This document shows positions 8,550 through 18,289 of a stretch of 53,808 nucleotides of DNA, one piece after another. Each line of letters begins with the position of its first letter. Position 1 is the stretch's first letter. Origin of the DNA: Melioribacter roseus. GTDB taxonomy: Bacteria; Bacteroidota; Ignavibacteria; Ignavibacteriales; Melioribacteraceae. The position numbers and the translations under genes are program-made. The notes beneath the pieces were generated by a model. The model saw only the letters and a program-made list of their open reading frames with translations. It had not been told where the DNA came from and ran no database searches. The DNA is taken from contig DYLP01000016.1 in assembly GCA_020722005.1 (NCBI GenBank), forward strand, positions 1 to 53,808. Reading direction: 5' to 3'.

Positions 8550-9728
8550 ATGAAAAAAGTAGTAATTACACATGCTTTTAGAACTCCAGTTGGGAGCTTT
8601 AATGGGGGATTGAGTCAATTAAGCGCACCACAGCTTGGAAGTAGAGTCATCAAAGCTATTATTGAGAAGTCAAATATTGATCCTTTCCTGATTGACGAAG
8701 TAATAATGGGAAATGTATTGACAGCAGGTATCGGTCAGGCACCTGCCCGTCAGGCGGCTTTATATGCAGGACTTCCAGATAAAACTGAATGCCTCACTAT
8801 TAACAAAATGTGCGGCAGCGGTCTTAAAGCAGTTATGCTGGCAGCTCAGGCAATCCAGTGCGGAGACGCCGATATAATTATTGCCGGCGGACAGGAGAGT
8901 ATGTCAAACGCGCCCTATCTTCTAAAAGATGCACGTTCGGGGTATAGACTGGGAAATTCTACAATTTACGACTCAGTATTAATCGATGGACTGGTAGATG
9001 TCTATGAAAATATTCATATGGGAAATTGTGCTGAAATATCTGCCCGAGAATTTAATTTCTCTCGGCAGGAATTGGATGATTTTGCAGTCGAATCATACAA
9101 CAGAGCACTTAAAGCGCAAAGGGAAGGTCGTTTTGACGACGAAATAATCGAAGTAAAAATCGAATCACGGAAAGGCGAGAGTATTGTAAAAAAAGATGAA
9201 GAACCCGGACGCGTTGACTTTGACAAAATTCCGAAATTGAAGCCAGCATTTGAGCCGCAAGGAGTTGTTACCGCTGCAAATGCTTCGAAAATAAATGACG
9301 GTGCAGCCGCATTATTGGTTATGAGCGAAGAGAAAGCTAAAGAGCTTGGACTAAAACCGATGGCAGAAATTATCGCTCAGAGTTCAGCTGCAAAAGACCC
9401 TGTCCATTTTACTACTGCTCCTGCCGATGCTATCAAGAAAGTATTAAAAAAGGCGAATATGAAAATCGAAGGGATTGACCTCTTCGAAATAAACGAAGCT
9501 TTTGCCGTTGTTTCTCTGGCTGTTAATAAATTGCTTGGCTTGCAAGTAGATAAAGTAAATGTTAATGGTGGAGCAGTAGCATTAGGGCATCCCATAGGAG
9601 CCAGCGGTGCTAGAATTCTGACCACTCTTCTTCACGAAATGAAAAAGAGAAAGTCTGAATACGGCATAGCTTCTTTGTGTATTGGAGGTGGCGAGGCTTC
9701 TGCTTTAATTGTAAAAAATTATAGCTGA
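8550..9728 (+). CDS. Acetyl-CoA C-acetyltransferase (thiolase)
   Basis: 392-residue thiolase II, full length. The acyl-accepting Cys88 is in NKMCGSGLKAV, the base His347 in GGAVALGHPIGASG and the second Cys377 in SLCIGGGEA. It condenses two acetyl-CoA to acetoacetyl-CoA or runs in reverse in acyl-CoA breakdown. No hydroxyacyl-CoA dehydrogenase or CoA-transferase neighbours are present, so the direction cannot be set. AAAGGAG lies before the ATG. The gene is 21 bp after the YgjP-like gene and 10 bp before the beta-glucosidase, suggesting co-transcription. AtoB, PhaA and ThlA are all plausible names, so I give no symbol. Confidence 0.93.
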   Translation: MKKVVITHAFRTPVGSFNGGLSQLSAPQLGSRVIKAIIEKSNIDPFLIDEVIMGNVLTAGIGQAPARQAALYAGLPDKTECLTINKMCGSGLKAVMLAAQAIQCGDADIIIAGGQESMSNAPYLLKDARSGYRLGNSTIYDSVLIDGLVDVYENIHMGNCAEISAREFNFSRQELDDFAVESYNRALKAQREGRFDDEIIEVKIESRKGESIVKKDEEPGRVDFDKIPKLKPAFEPQGVVTAANASKINDGAAALLVMSEEKAKELGLKPMAEIIAQSSAAKDPVHFTTAPADAIKKVLKKANMKIEGIDLFEINEAFAVVSLAVNKLLGLQVDKVNVNGGAVALGHPIGASGARILTTLLHEMKKRKSEYGIASLCIGGGEASALIVKNYS

Positions 9729-9738
9729 AGGGGGTTTT

Positions 9739-11889
9739 ATGAATAAGTATTTTTTAACAATAATTATGGTATTTATTATGGTGTCTAATTCAATTCCACA
9801 AATCTATTCTAATCCCGACTATCAATATAAACCGTTTGAACCGCCAGTAGATATTAAAACAGTTGAGGAAAGAGCGGAAAAAATTATTTCTGAAATGACC
9901 CTCGAAGAAAAAATTCAATTGGTCGGGGGACATAACTTTTTCTATGTAAAAGGATTCGAGAAATACGGAATACCACAGTTTTATCTTTCGGATGCAACTC
10001 AAGGCGTTCATTTGAGAAAAGAGCTCAGTTCATCTCTCGATAAATCGGTCGCATTCCCTTGTCCGCTAGCATTAACTGCTACATGGAATCCACAACTTGC
10101 ATACGAATATGCTCGTTGTATTGGAGAAGAGTGTCGTGCGGGAGATATTGCTGTGCTGCTCGGTCCTGGCATGAATATCTATAGAATATCTCAAAACGGA
10201 AGAAACTTTGAATATTTTGGTGAAGACCCATTTTTAGCAGCCAGAATGATTGAGAATTATATAGTGGGAGTGCAAAGTACCGGCACTATTGCCACTTTAA
10301 AACATTTTCTTTGTAATAATAACGAGTACCATCGCAGAACTACGAATGCAATTGTTGACGAAAGAACTATCCACGAAATTTATACACCGGCATTTAAAGC
10401 CGGTATCGACGCTGGAGCCATGGCGGTTATGACGTCGTATAATCAAGTCAACGGCGAATGGGCGGGTCAAAGTAAATTTGTAATCGACACTTTATTAAGA
10501 AAGTCACTTGGATTTAAGTGGCTTGTAATGTCGGATTGGTGGTCGACATGGGACCCTGAGAAAACAATTAAATCGGGACTCGACCTCGAAATGCCAGGCG
10601 ACCCTCTGATGGATAAACCTGCTTTTCAGAAAAGGGGAGATATTACAGTTAAAAAGAACGCAATGAAATTACTTAATGAAGGAAAAATTAGTGAATCCGA
10701 TATTAACCGAATGGCTAAAAATATCATTAAGACTTTTATTGCTATGGGACTTTACGACAGACCTGTAAAAGATTTACAATATCTCAATAATTTCAAACAT
10801 CATGAGGAAATTGCTCTTCAAACTGCACGTGAATCAATTGTACTCCTGAAGAACAGGAATAATTTATTACCTGTTTCGTCAAACAAGAAAATTTTGTTGA
10901 CCGGCGATTTTGTAGAAACATTGCCCGGAGGCGGCGGTTCGGCAAATGTGGAAGGGTATGATATTATTACAATGTACGAAGCTTTGAAAAATAAATTCGG
11001 CGATATGATAACTCATATTAAAGAACCAACAGACGAAGAAATTAAAAATGCAGATGTTGTATTTCTTAGTGCAGGCACTTTGGACAGTGAAGGTTGGGAC
11101 AGACCTTTTCCGTTGCCCCAAGAAATGGAAGAAAATATTCTGAGAATAACATCTTTAAATCCAAATACTGTTGTGATTGTTAATTCGGGCAGCGGCATAA
11201 GAATGACCGACTGGTACGAAAAAGCAGGAGCAATTTTATATGCGTGGTATCCTGGACAAAAAGGAAACATTGCCCTTGCCGAAGTTTTGGCGGGGAATTT
11301 TAATCCTTCTGGTAAGTTACCCATGACAATTGAAAAAGAATTCAAGGATTCCCCCGGCTACGGATATATACCCGAAAACGCTGACCTAAATACAAACTGG
11401 GATGACGATTTAAATATGGATTCCCCAATTAACAATATCGAATACAAAGAAGGAATTCTTGTTGGCTACAGATGGTACGATGCAAAAAAAATTGAGCCGC
11501 TTTTCCCGTTTGGGTATGGTTTGTCCTATACAGAATTCAAATATGATAATCTCAAAATAGAGCCGAGTCTATTTGACGGGAATGGGAAAGTAAAAGTCTT
11601 TTTTGATATAACAAATGCAGGTAATTATGACGGCGCTGAAATTGCACAGCTTTATGTTAAGGATATCGAATCGAGTGTATTGCGCCCGGAAAAAGAATTG
11701 AAAGGCTTTAAGAAAGTATTTCTTAAATCTGGAGAGACAAAAAAAGTGGAAATTGAAATAACAGAAAAAGATCTATCATACTGGGATACTAAAACCGGCA
11801 ACTGGAAAGCGGAAGCAGGGGATTTCGAAATCTTGATTGGAGCTTCGTCTCGAGATATTAAATTAAAAGGGAAATTGACGCTTAGGTAA
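9739..11889 (+). CDS. Secreted glycoside hydrolase family 3 beta-glucosidase
   Basis: 716 residues with an N-terminal signal sequence (hydrophobic stretch within about residues 5-22). The GH3 N-terminal barrel contains KHFLCNNNEYHRR and the nucleophile Asp266 in VMSDWWSTW. The second (alpha/beta sandwich) domain begins around ESIVLLKNRNNLLP, and a C-terminal fibronectin III-like domain ends the protein (AQLYVKDIES to the end). Expected to remove beta-linked glucose or xylose from short oligosaccharides in the periplasm. AAGGGGG precedes the ATG. Last of the malQ set; a possible hairpin for its end is discussed under the gap that follows. Confidence 0.92.
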   Translation: MNKYFLTIIMVFIMVSNSIPQIYSNPDYQYKPFEPPVDIKTVEERAEKIISEMTLEEKIQLVGGHNFFYVKGFEKYGIPQFYLSDATQGVHLRKELSSSLDKSVAFPCPLALTATWNPQLAYEYARCIGEECRAGDIAVLLGPGMNIYRISQNGRNFEYFGEDPFLAARMIENYIVGVQSTGTIATLKHFLCNNNEYHRRTTNAIVDERTIHEIYTPAFKAGIDAGAMAVMTSYNQVNGEWAGQSKFVIDTLLRKSLGFKWLVMSDWWSTWDPEKTIKSGLDLEMPGDPLMDKPAFQKRGDITVKKNAMKLLNEGKISESDINRMAKNIIKTFIAMGLYDRPVKDLQYLNNFKHHEEIALQTARESIVLLKNRNNLLPVSSNKKILLTGDFVETLPGGGGSANVEGYDIITMYEALKNKFGDMITHIKEPTDEEIKNADVVFLSAGTLDSEGWDRPFPLPQEMEENILRITSLNPNTVVIVNSGSGIRMTDWYEKAGAILYAWYPGQKGNIALAEVLAGNFNPSGKLPMTIEKEFKDSPGYGYIPENADLNTNWDDDLNMDSPINNIEYKEGILVGYRWYDAKKIEPLFPFGYGLSYTEFKYDNLKIEPSLFDGNGKVKVFFDITNAGNYDGAEIAQLYVKDIESSVLRPEKELKGFKKVFLKSGETKKVEIEITEKDLSYWDTKTGNWKAEAGDFEILIGASSRDIKLKGKLTLR

Positions 11890-12426
11890 GACACAATTAG
11901 ATAAAAGGCTTTAGGTCCGAAGATAAAATAAAAGATTTATGTCGAATAAGATATTTATTCATCACGAAAATGGGGGTTGGATAATTATTAGAATCAATTT
12001 TAAGATAAGTGTCTGAACGACACAAATTAGAAGTCACTTATCTATATGAGAAATCTATAGAGGGCAGGATTCTCAAAAGTATGCTATACAATAAACGCGG
12101 TACTTCGAATGTCCATAAAATAAAAGAAGATAAAAAAGTTGCGGAGAGGGCGAGATTCGAACTCGCGATAGAGGTTTAAGCCCCTATGGCGGTTTAGCAA
12201 ACCGCTGCCTTCAGCCACTCGGCCACCTCTCCGGACTGAAAATTTTACAACAATGAATTCAACTCGTTAAAATTATTTTTAATCAATTTACAAAAAGCTA
12301 TGCCACTTTTATAACTTTTAATTTGCATCTCACTCTTGAAAGCTTCCGATTTCGAGTTAAATTCGATGCCAGTATATAAAGAACAAATTGTTTCATTTTA
12401 GTGCTGCCAATATAATAATCGTATAG
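11890..12426. other. Gene-poor gap containing only tRNA-Ser
   Basis: 537 bases between the GH3 gene and the TonB receptor stop. Besides tRNA-Ser (12142-12232), 12003-12043 can form either AGATAAGTG/CACTTATCT (outer arms 12003-12011 and 12035-12043) or GTGTC/GACAC (12009-12013 and 12019-12023). The two structures are mutually exclusive because they share GTG. On the minus strand the tRNA is followed by a T-rich tract. I see no small reading frame with a ribosome site and no integration-type repeat of the tRNA 3' end. Confidence 0.5.
12142..12232 (-). tRNA. tRNA-Ser (anticodon GCU)
   Basis: Full cloverleaf on the minus strand: acceptor GGAGAGG/CCTCTCC, D arm GCCGAGTGGCTGAAGGC, anticodon stem GCGGT/ACCGC around TTGCTAA (anticodon GCT, reading AGC/AGU), the long class II variable arm TAGGGG/CCTCTA, and T arm GCGAG-TTCGAAT-CTCGC. 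The discriminator base is G and the 3' CCA is not encoded (CAA follows), so it must be added after transcription. Confidence 0.97.
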
Positions 12427-14676
12427 TTAAAATAAAAATCTGTAACTTAATTTTATCTCCCTTCCGGGCATAAATATAAATTCTTTAACTGCGGATAAAT
12501 GTTCTTGATAAGTTCTGTCCAAAAGATTATCGACTTTAATGGTAAATATGTGTACGTTTCTTCCGACTATGAATTTTGTGCCTGCGTATAAATTAATTAA
12601 TCCGTATCCCGGCGTTCGTTCTTCAAAAGGACTCACTTTATTTTGGTCTGCAGCCAGATGGAATTGACCTCCAAGCCAAAAACTGTCCGTAAAATATCTC
12701 GGTTCAATTGCAAACCTTAAGGGAGGCATCAAAGGTAGATACTCTTTTGTTACTGAGTTTTTTCCCACAGTATAATCATTCATTAAGGTCAACGAAAAAT
12801 GGGAGGCAAATTCAATTTGTGCTTTGAATTCGTAACCGTAAATGAAAGCATTCGTTTGTGCATATTCAAAAACAGGAATTCCAGTAGTATCGACAAATAT
12901 CATTTCCGCAGCATTAAAATATTGACCTGTTGGCATCTTGAAAATGTAATCGTCAATTAAATTATAATATAAGTTCAATTCTGAATTAACCTGTTCAGAT
13001 TGATATCTTAAACCGAAATCGAGCCCTAAATTTTTTTCAGTGTTTAGGTTTAAATTACCGATATCGAATGTCCCTGTAGCTTCGTGTATTGCGTAGGAGG
13101 TCAATTCCTCTATTGTTGGTGAACGGAATGCAGTGGCTAAATTAGAGTAAAATGATAAATAAGGAGATATCTTAAAAACTAACCCAGCTGAGCCACTAAG
13201 AGTATTAAATGTTTTTTGCATGGAGGAAATCGACCTGCCAGATAACTCTGTCTGTGGTATGTCAGTAGAGTTATATTCATAACGCAAACCGATTTGAAGG
13301 AGTGTTCTACGAATTCTAAATTGTTCAAGGACGAAAAATGCAAGGGAAATATAATCGGCGTTGGGTGTAAGTGCTTCTTCTCCTTCGACTGTGTACTTTT
13401 GATTCTGGTACCATAATCCTATGAGTCCTTCGGAATATTTTGAAAGAGGAGTATGTTCAGCTGAGAAATCCAGTACATAAGATTTTAACCCGAATGCTGT
13501 TCCGATTTCATTTGTAACCCTGTTAATTTCCTTGTGATTATAATTTTGATACCCACCTTTTAAGAATATTTTTCCAAGTATGCCTTCCAGATCACTCGAC
13601 ATATTAAATTTTATTTCTTCTTTATGCATTTTAATACCAATACTTTCCGATTCGTCTTCTTCATTATGGCTTGAAATGTCCTCTTCGTGATGATGTTGAT
13701 GCATTGGTATCCCATAACTAAATTCGTAATTTTTATAACTGAACCCTGTTTGTCCGAATTCTGGAATATAAGCCAATCCAAATTGATAACCGCCGAAATC
13801 GAGGTAAGTGTTGGTAACCTTTCTGCCAGTTCCGTCCGTATAATCGCCGGCTTTCCTTTTTGTTAAATTACCGTGTGCCGCAAATTTATCGGCACCGAAA
13901 TGTATATCGATGCTTGAGTTGAATTCATTATTGTTAAAAGAATTTCCAGCTAAAAAATTACCTTCGAATCCATCAGGTATATGGTCAGGTATTTCTTCAG
14001 TAATTATGTTGATAACGCCTCCGAGCGCATTGCTGCCGTAAATAAGACTTGATGGACCTCGTATAATTTCAATTTTTTCCGGAATTGCTCCGTCGCTGGA
14101 AACTGCATGGTCGCTCGATGTATTCGATAAGTCGCCCATCCTTAAACCATTTTCTAAAATTAATATTCTGTTATTACTAAATCCTCTGATAACTGGACGC
14201 GCTGTTGCTTTGCCATTCGAACGCATCGAAATTCCGGGAAGAAAATTCAAAGTTTCACCGATATTTGAATTTCGTTTGATTTGTAATTCTAAATTAGCAA
14301 CGCTTAATGAACTTTGTAATAGCTCTTTCGGATCGCTATTAAACGGATTGCCTGTAACTACTACTTCGTTCAGATCAATTGTGCCGTTTTCAAGGTATAT
14401 TTTTAATATTTCCGAGGGAGCGAAAATTTTTTCTGTTAATGATTTATGTCCTATATAACTAAACCGTAAAGTGTAATTTCCTTCTTTTAAATTATCGAAT
14501 ACGAAATAACCTTTTTCATCTGTGGCTGTGCCTGTTTTCAATTCCTGCAAATAGATATTAACGCCTACTAACGGCTTGTTATTATTTTTGTCGTAAACAT
14601 ATCCTTTAATTGAATATGAGTGCGCTTGTATTGCAATAGTTAATAAAAATATAAAAGAAACTATTATTCCTTTCAT
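12427..14676 (-). CDS. TonB-dependent outer-membrane receptor with His-rich loop (metal-uptake type)
   Basis: 749 residues. A signal peptide (about 1-20) is followed by a CarboxypepD_reg-like domain (about 21-100, SIKGYVYDKNNNKPLVGVNIY), the plug (LNEVVVTGNPF onward, RPVIRGFSNNRILILENG) and a 22-strand-type barrel ending in ...LSYRFLF. An extracellular loop near residue 325 is rich in His and acidic residues (MHQHHHEEDISSHNEEDE, then MHKEE), as in zinc, copper or nickel receptors such as ZnuD. I therefore infer transition-metal or metallophore import. It lies 46 bp behind a small membrane-protein gene and is likely co-transcribed with it. Vitamin B12 or siderophore receptors are alternatives. 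Confidence 0.9.
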   Translation of the reverse strand: MKGIIVSFIFLLTIAIQAHSYSIKGYVYDKNNNKPLVGVNIYLQELKTGTATDEKGYFVFDNLKEGNYTLRFSYIGHKSLTEKIFAPSEILKIYLENGTIDLNEVVVTGNPFNSDPKELLQSSLSVANLELQIKRNSNIGETLNFLPGISMRSNGKATARPVIRGFSNNRILILENGLRMGDLSNTSSDHAVSSDGAIPEKIEIIRGPSSLIYGSNALGGVINIITEEIPDHIPDGFEGNFLAGNSFNNNEFNSSIDIHFGADKFAAHGNLTKRKAGDYTDGTGRKVTNTYLDFGGYQFGLAYIPEFGQTGFSYKNYEFSYGIPMHQHHHEEDISSHNEEDESESIGIKMHKEEIKFNMSSDLEGILGKIFLKGGYQNYNHKEINRVTNEIGTAFGLKSYVLDFSAEHTPLSKYSEGLIGLWYQNQKYTVEGEEALTPNADYISLAFFVLEQFRIRRTLLQIGLRYEYNSTDIPQTELSGRSISSMQKTFNTLSGSAGLVFKISPYLSFYSNLATAFRSPTIEELTSYAIHEATGTFDIGNLNLNTEKNLGLDFGLRYQSEQVNSELNLYYNLIDDYIFKMPTGQYFNAAEMIFVDTTGIPVFEYAQTNAFIYGYEFKAQIEFASHFSLTLMNDYTVGKNSVTKEYLPLMPPLRFAIEPRYFTDSFWLGGQFHLAADQNKVSPFEERTPGYGLINLYAGTKFIVGRNVHIFTIKVDNLLDRTYQEHLSAVKEFIFMPGREIKLSYRFLF

Positions 14677-14722
14677 TTCAGAGCTCCACTTTTAGTTGAT
14701 GAATAATTAATATCGACGGGAT

Positions 14723-15064
14723 TCAGGAAGTGAAGGGAGGAGCTCTCGATTCTGATGTGGACAATGATAAAATACGGGGTGATTCAAATACTTGAGATAG
14801 GTCCGTTGCTATTATAATTTCAATGGCGGATAAATTAAAATAAGCTATCGATTCTGAGTTGAAATTATATGTAAGAAAAACTTCGACCGAACAATTACCG
14901 TATAGATCGGCATACGGGTCCTGAAAGTTGTTATTATGCCGTTTTATCGATTCTTTGGTCTGGAAGTCTATAAAATGCGTGTGGAAAAAAAGCGTGCCCA
15001 AAAGCGATATATAAATCGCAATACTGAGCAATGAAGTTATTTTTCTTATCCTTTTAGACGGCAT
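14723..15064 (-). CDS. Small single-span membrane protein of unknown function
   Basis: 113 residues with one N-terminal hydrophobic segment (about 9-30), which contains FFHTHF at its outer end, followed by a polar tail of about 80 residues with one Cys in YGNCSVEVF. I recognise no family. It sits 46 bp upstream of the His-rich TonB receptor and is probably the first gene of that operon, so a role in metal sensing or delivery is possible but unproven. There is no good ribosome site before the ATG. The HxH motif next to the membrane is the only hint of metal binding. It is divergent from acs. Confidence 0.55.
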   Translation of the reverse strand: MPSKRIRKITSLLSIAIYISLLGTLFFHTHFIDFQTKESIKRHNNNFQDPYADLYGNCSVEVFLTYNFNSESIAYFNLSAIEIIIATDLSQVFESPRILSLSTSESRAPPFTS

Positions 15065-15146
15065 AAAGATATTGATCTTTCGGACGTTATATCTTATTTT
15101 TTGATGTAAAAATAGAGAATTGGACTAAAAAAAACAAGGAGGGTTT

Positions 15147-17027
15147 ATGCCTGTCGGCGAAGTCTATTATCCATCAGAAGAAGTAATCAAAAACGCCAAC
15201 ATAAAAAACTGGGACGAATTGAACGAAAGAGCCACAAAAGACTACGAAGGTTTCTGGGAAGAAATGGCAAATGAACTTGATTGGTTTGATAAATGGCAAA
15301 AGGTTCTTGATGATTCCAATAAACCATTTTATAAATGGTTCACCGGTGCTAAAACAAATATTGTTTACAATTGTTTGGACCGTCATATTAAAACATATAG
15401 GCGAAATAAACTTGCACTTATCTGGGAAGGTGAAGACGGGCAATTACGTACCATGTCGTATTTTGCTCTTCATCGCGAAGTATGCAAATTTGCCAATGTA
15501 TTAAAGAGTATGGGTGTGAACAAAGGCGACAGGGTTACAATTTATATGGGACGAATACCAGAATTAATTATTGCCATGTTAGCTTCTGCACGTATTGGGG
15601 CAATTCATTCTGTCGTATATGGAGGCTTTTCTGTGGAATCGCTGGCTGAAAGAATTGAAGATAGTGACTCGAAAGTATTGATTACAGCCGATGGAGCATA
15701 TCAGAGAGGAAAAATTGTTCCTTTGAAACAAATTGCAGACGAAGCCCTTCAACGATGCGGCACGGTTGAACATGTACTTGTTGTAAAAAGAACAGGACAG
15801 GAAATAAATATGGAATCGGGCAGGGATATGTGGTATCACGAATTGATGAACTTGCCGATTGCCACACAAAACTGCGCATTCGAAATTATGGATGCAGAGG
15901 ACCCATTATTTATACTATACACTTCGGGTACAACCGGCAAACCAAAAGCAATCCTTCATACACATGGCGGTTATATGGTTGGTGTATATACAACTCTTAA
16001 ATATGTATTCGACATAAAAGAAGAAGACCGTTATTGGTGCGCCGCTGATCCCGGATGGATTACCGGTCACAGTTATATTGTTTATGGTCCACTTTTGAAT
16101 GGAGCTACATCATTTATGTACGAAGGTGCTCCAAACTTCCCTTACCCGAACAGGTGGTGGCAGATGATAGAGAAATACGGCATTAATATTCTTTATACGG
16201 CACCGACTGCTATCAGGGGTTTAATGAGGTTTGGCGAATCTTGGGTTAAAAGACACAATTTATCTTCATTACGATTGTTGGGTACGGTTGGCGAACCAAT
16301 AAATCCGGAAGCCTGGAAATGGTACTTTAAAGTTGTAGGTAACGAAAAATGCCCCATAATGGATACTTGGTGGCAAACCGAAACAGGCATGTTTATGATT
16401 ACGCCCACGCCCTCTGTGCCGCTTAAACCTGGTTCAGGTACAAGACCTTTTCCTGGAATCGAAATGGACATCCTCGATGAAAATGGTAATTCCGTTAAAC
16501 CGAACGAAGAAGGGTATCTTGTTATTAAAACTCCATGGCCGGCAATGCTTCGCACCGTTTATAAGGATCCCGAAAGATATGTCAATCAATACTGGAGTAA
16601 ATATCCGGGATATTATATGACCGGCGACAGCGCGAGACGGGACGAAGACGGATATTACTGGATAATCGGCAGAGTTGACGACGTTATAAAAGTTTCAGGG
16701 TATCGACTTGGTACTGCTGAAATTGAAAGCGCACTTGTAAGTCATCCTGCTGTTGCAGAAGCGGCGGCAATTGGATTGCCACATGATGTAAAAGGAAATG
16801 CAATTTATACTTACGTTATTCTTAAAAACGGATATGAAAAATCGTCTGCTTTGATCGAAGAATTAAGAAATCATGTGGCTCATGAAGTAGGACCGATAGC
16901 TAAACCCGAAAGTATTGAATTTGTTGATTCATTACCAAAAACACGGAGCGGCAAAATAATGCGACGTGTTTTAAAAGCACGTGCATTAGGGCACGACCCC
17001 GGTAATATATCTACAATGGAAGATTAA
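15147..17027 (+). CDS. acs: Acetyl-CoA synthetase (AMP-forming)
   Basis: 626 residues, full length for Acs of the ANL superfamily. It makes acetyl-CoA from acetate, CoA and ATP through acetyl-AMP. The phosphate loop is [13 protein letters not shown], the aromatic/ATP motif DTWWQTETG, the hinge region [14 protein letters not shown], and the regulatory acetylation Lys603 is in [11 protein letters not shown], so acetylation control is likely. Preceded by AAGGAGGG. It is followed after 67 bp by a histidine kinase and sigma-54 regulator. It may recycle acetate released by the citrate-lyase-type genes 10 kb away (inference). Confidence 0.96.
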   Translation: MPVGEVYYPSEEVIKNANIKNWDELNERATKDYEGFWEEMANELDWFDKWQKVLDDSNKPFYKWFTGAKTNIVYNCLDRHIKTYRRNKLALIWEGEDGQLRTMSYFALHREVCKFANVLKSMGVNKGDRVTIYMGRIPELIIAMLASARIGAIHSVVYGGFSVESLAERIEDSDSKVLITADGAYQRGKIVPLKQIADEALQRCGTVEHVLVVKRTGQEINMESGRDMWYHELMNLPIATQNCAFEIMDAEDPLFILYTSGTTGKPKAILHTHGGYMVGVYTTLKYVFDIKEEDRYWCAADPGWITGHSYIVYGPLLNGATSFMYEGAPNFPYPNRWWQMIEKYGINILYTAPTAIRGLMRFGESWVKRHNLSSLRLLGTVGEPINPEAWKWYFKVVGNEKCPIMDTWWQTETGMFMITPTPSVPLKPGSGTRPFPGIEMDILDENGNSVKPNEEGYLVIKTPWPAMLRTVYKDPERYVNQYWSKYPGYYMTGDSARRDEDGYYWIIGRVDDVIKVSGYRLGTAEIESALVSHPAVAEAAAIGLPHDVKGNAIYTYVILKNGYEKSSALIEELRNHVAHEVGPIAKPESIEFVDSLPKTRSGKIMRRVLKARALGHDPGNISTMED

Positions 17028-17094
17028 TTAGTGTAATATCGTACACAAATTAGTTCGGGATTATTTAAATTTGCGCTGTTAATTTGAAAGCGCT

Positions 17095-18279
17095 ATGGAA
17101 GAAGAGCTAAAATTAGACCCAATTGAAATACGATATTACAGACTAATAAGATATCTTACTGACTATATCTATTCTGTAAAAGTCGAGAACGGCAAAGCAG
17201 TTAAAACCTATCACGGACCGGGTTGTGCCGCCGTTACGGGATATACTTCGGAAGATTATCAGAACGACCCAGAACTCTGGTACAGAATGGTACATTCCGA
17301 CGACCGCCCTGCTGTACTCAAGCAAGCCGAAGATGCTCTTGCAGGAATTGAAGTAAAACCCCTCGAACATCGTATCATCCATCGGGATGGTTCCGTTCGC
17401 TGGGTAAAAAACAGCATCGTTTTATCGAAAGATGAATACGGAAACGTAGTTTATTACGATGGACTTATCAATGATATAACCGAATTGAAGAAGGCGCATG
17501 AACTGGCAGAGTTGAAACAAAAGCAACTGATTCAGGCAGATAAAATGGTCGCACTCGGAACTATGGTTAGCGGAATTACTCACGAAATAAATAATCCAAA
17601 CAATTTCATCCTATTAAATGCGCAGTTCCTTAAAAAAGCTTTCGATGATATAATGCCGGTCCTGAAAGAATATGCAGCAGCAAACAACGATTACTATGTA
17701 GCAGGTATTCCATCGGAAAAGGCATTTGTAAAAATTACTCAAGCTCTGGATGGAATTATCGAAGGTTCTACGAGAATCGAAAAAATAACAAACAGTTTAA
17801 AAGAATTTGCAAAAAAAGATTCCGGACGATTGGATCAAGCAGTCGATTTGAATAAAGCAATTGAAAAAGCTGTTATGATTACGTCCAACCTTATTAAAAA
17901 ATCGACAAACAATTTTAAGGTTAATTATAATAGTGATGCTACTAAAATTAAAGGTAACGCACAGCAAATTGAACAGGTAATGATTAATCTAATTGCAAAC
18001 GCTTGTCAGGCGCTGCCAGACAAAAATCGTGGTATCGAAATTTCGACATATCGAAAAGATAATTTCGTGGCTATTGAAGTAAGAGACGAAGGTACGGGAA
18101 TCGAATCCGAAAATATTAAGTTCATTTTCGACCCGTTTTTCACTACTAAAAGAAATTCAGGCGGTACTGGTCTCGGTCTTTATATTTCGTATAACATTGT
18201 CAAAAATCATGGCGGCGATATTCTTGTGGAAAGTAGCGTTAACGGAACTAAATTTACTATTCTTCTACCTATAAATTAA
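17095..18279 (+). CDS. PAS-domain sensor histidine kinase
   Basis: 394 residues with no membrane segment, so a cytoplasmic sensor. A PAS/PAC domain spans about residues 20-130 (VHSDDRPAVL, HRDGSVRWVKNS, GLINDITELK). A short coiled coil leads into the phosphoacceptor His163 in SGITHEINNPNNF. The ATPase domain shows the N box NLIANACQAL, G1 VRDEGTGIE, F box FDPFFTTK and G2 GTGLGLYI. This is the NtrB/AtoS-like subclass that usually pairs with sigma-54 regulators, which is what the next gene encodes 10 bp downstream. The PAS ligand is unknown. Confidence 0.94.
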   Translation: MEEELKLDPIEIRYYRLIRYLTDYIYSVKVENGKAVKTYHGPGCAAVTGYTSEDYQNDPELWYRMVHSDDRPAVLKQAEDALAGIEVKPLEHRIIHRDGSVRWVKNSIVLSKDEYGNVVYYDGLINDITELKKAHELAELKQKQLIQADKMVALGTMVSGITHEINNPNNFILLNAQFLKKAFDDIMPVLKEYAAANNDYYVAGIPSEKAFVKITQALDGIIEGSTRIEKITNSLKEFAKKDSGRLDQAVDLNKAIEKAVMITSNLIKKSTNNFKVNYNSDATKIKGNAQQIEQVMINLIANACQALPDKNRGIEISTYRKDNFVAIEVRDEGTGIESENIKFIFDPFFTTKRNSGGTGLGLYISYNIVKNHGGDILVESSVNGTKFTILLPIN

Positions 18280-18289
18280 AAGAGGGAAA

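Noticed and set aside
12003-12043. Riboswitch or attenuator from the two exclusive hairpins after the GH3 gene
   Set aside because: No gene follows on the same strand that it could control, and the stems are short; it may just help end the GH3 transcript.
12142-12232. tRNA-Ser as an integration site for a mobile element
   Set aside because: No integrase, no direct repeat of the tRNA end and no change of gene content were found on either side.
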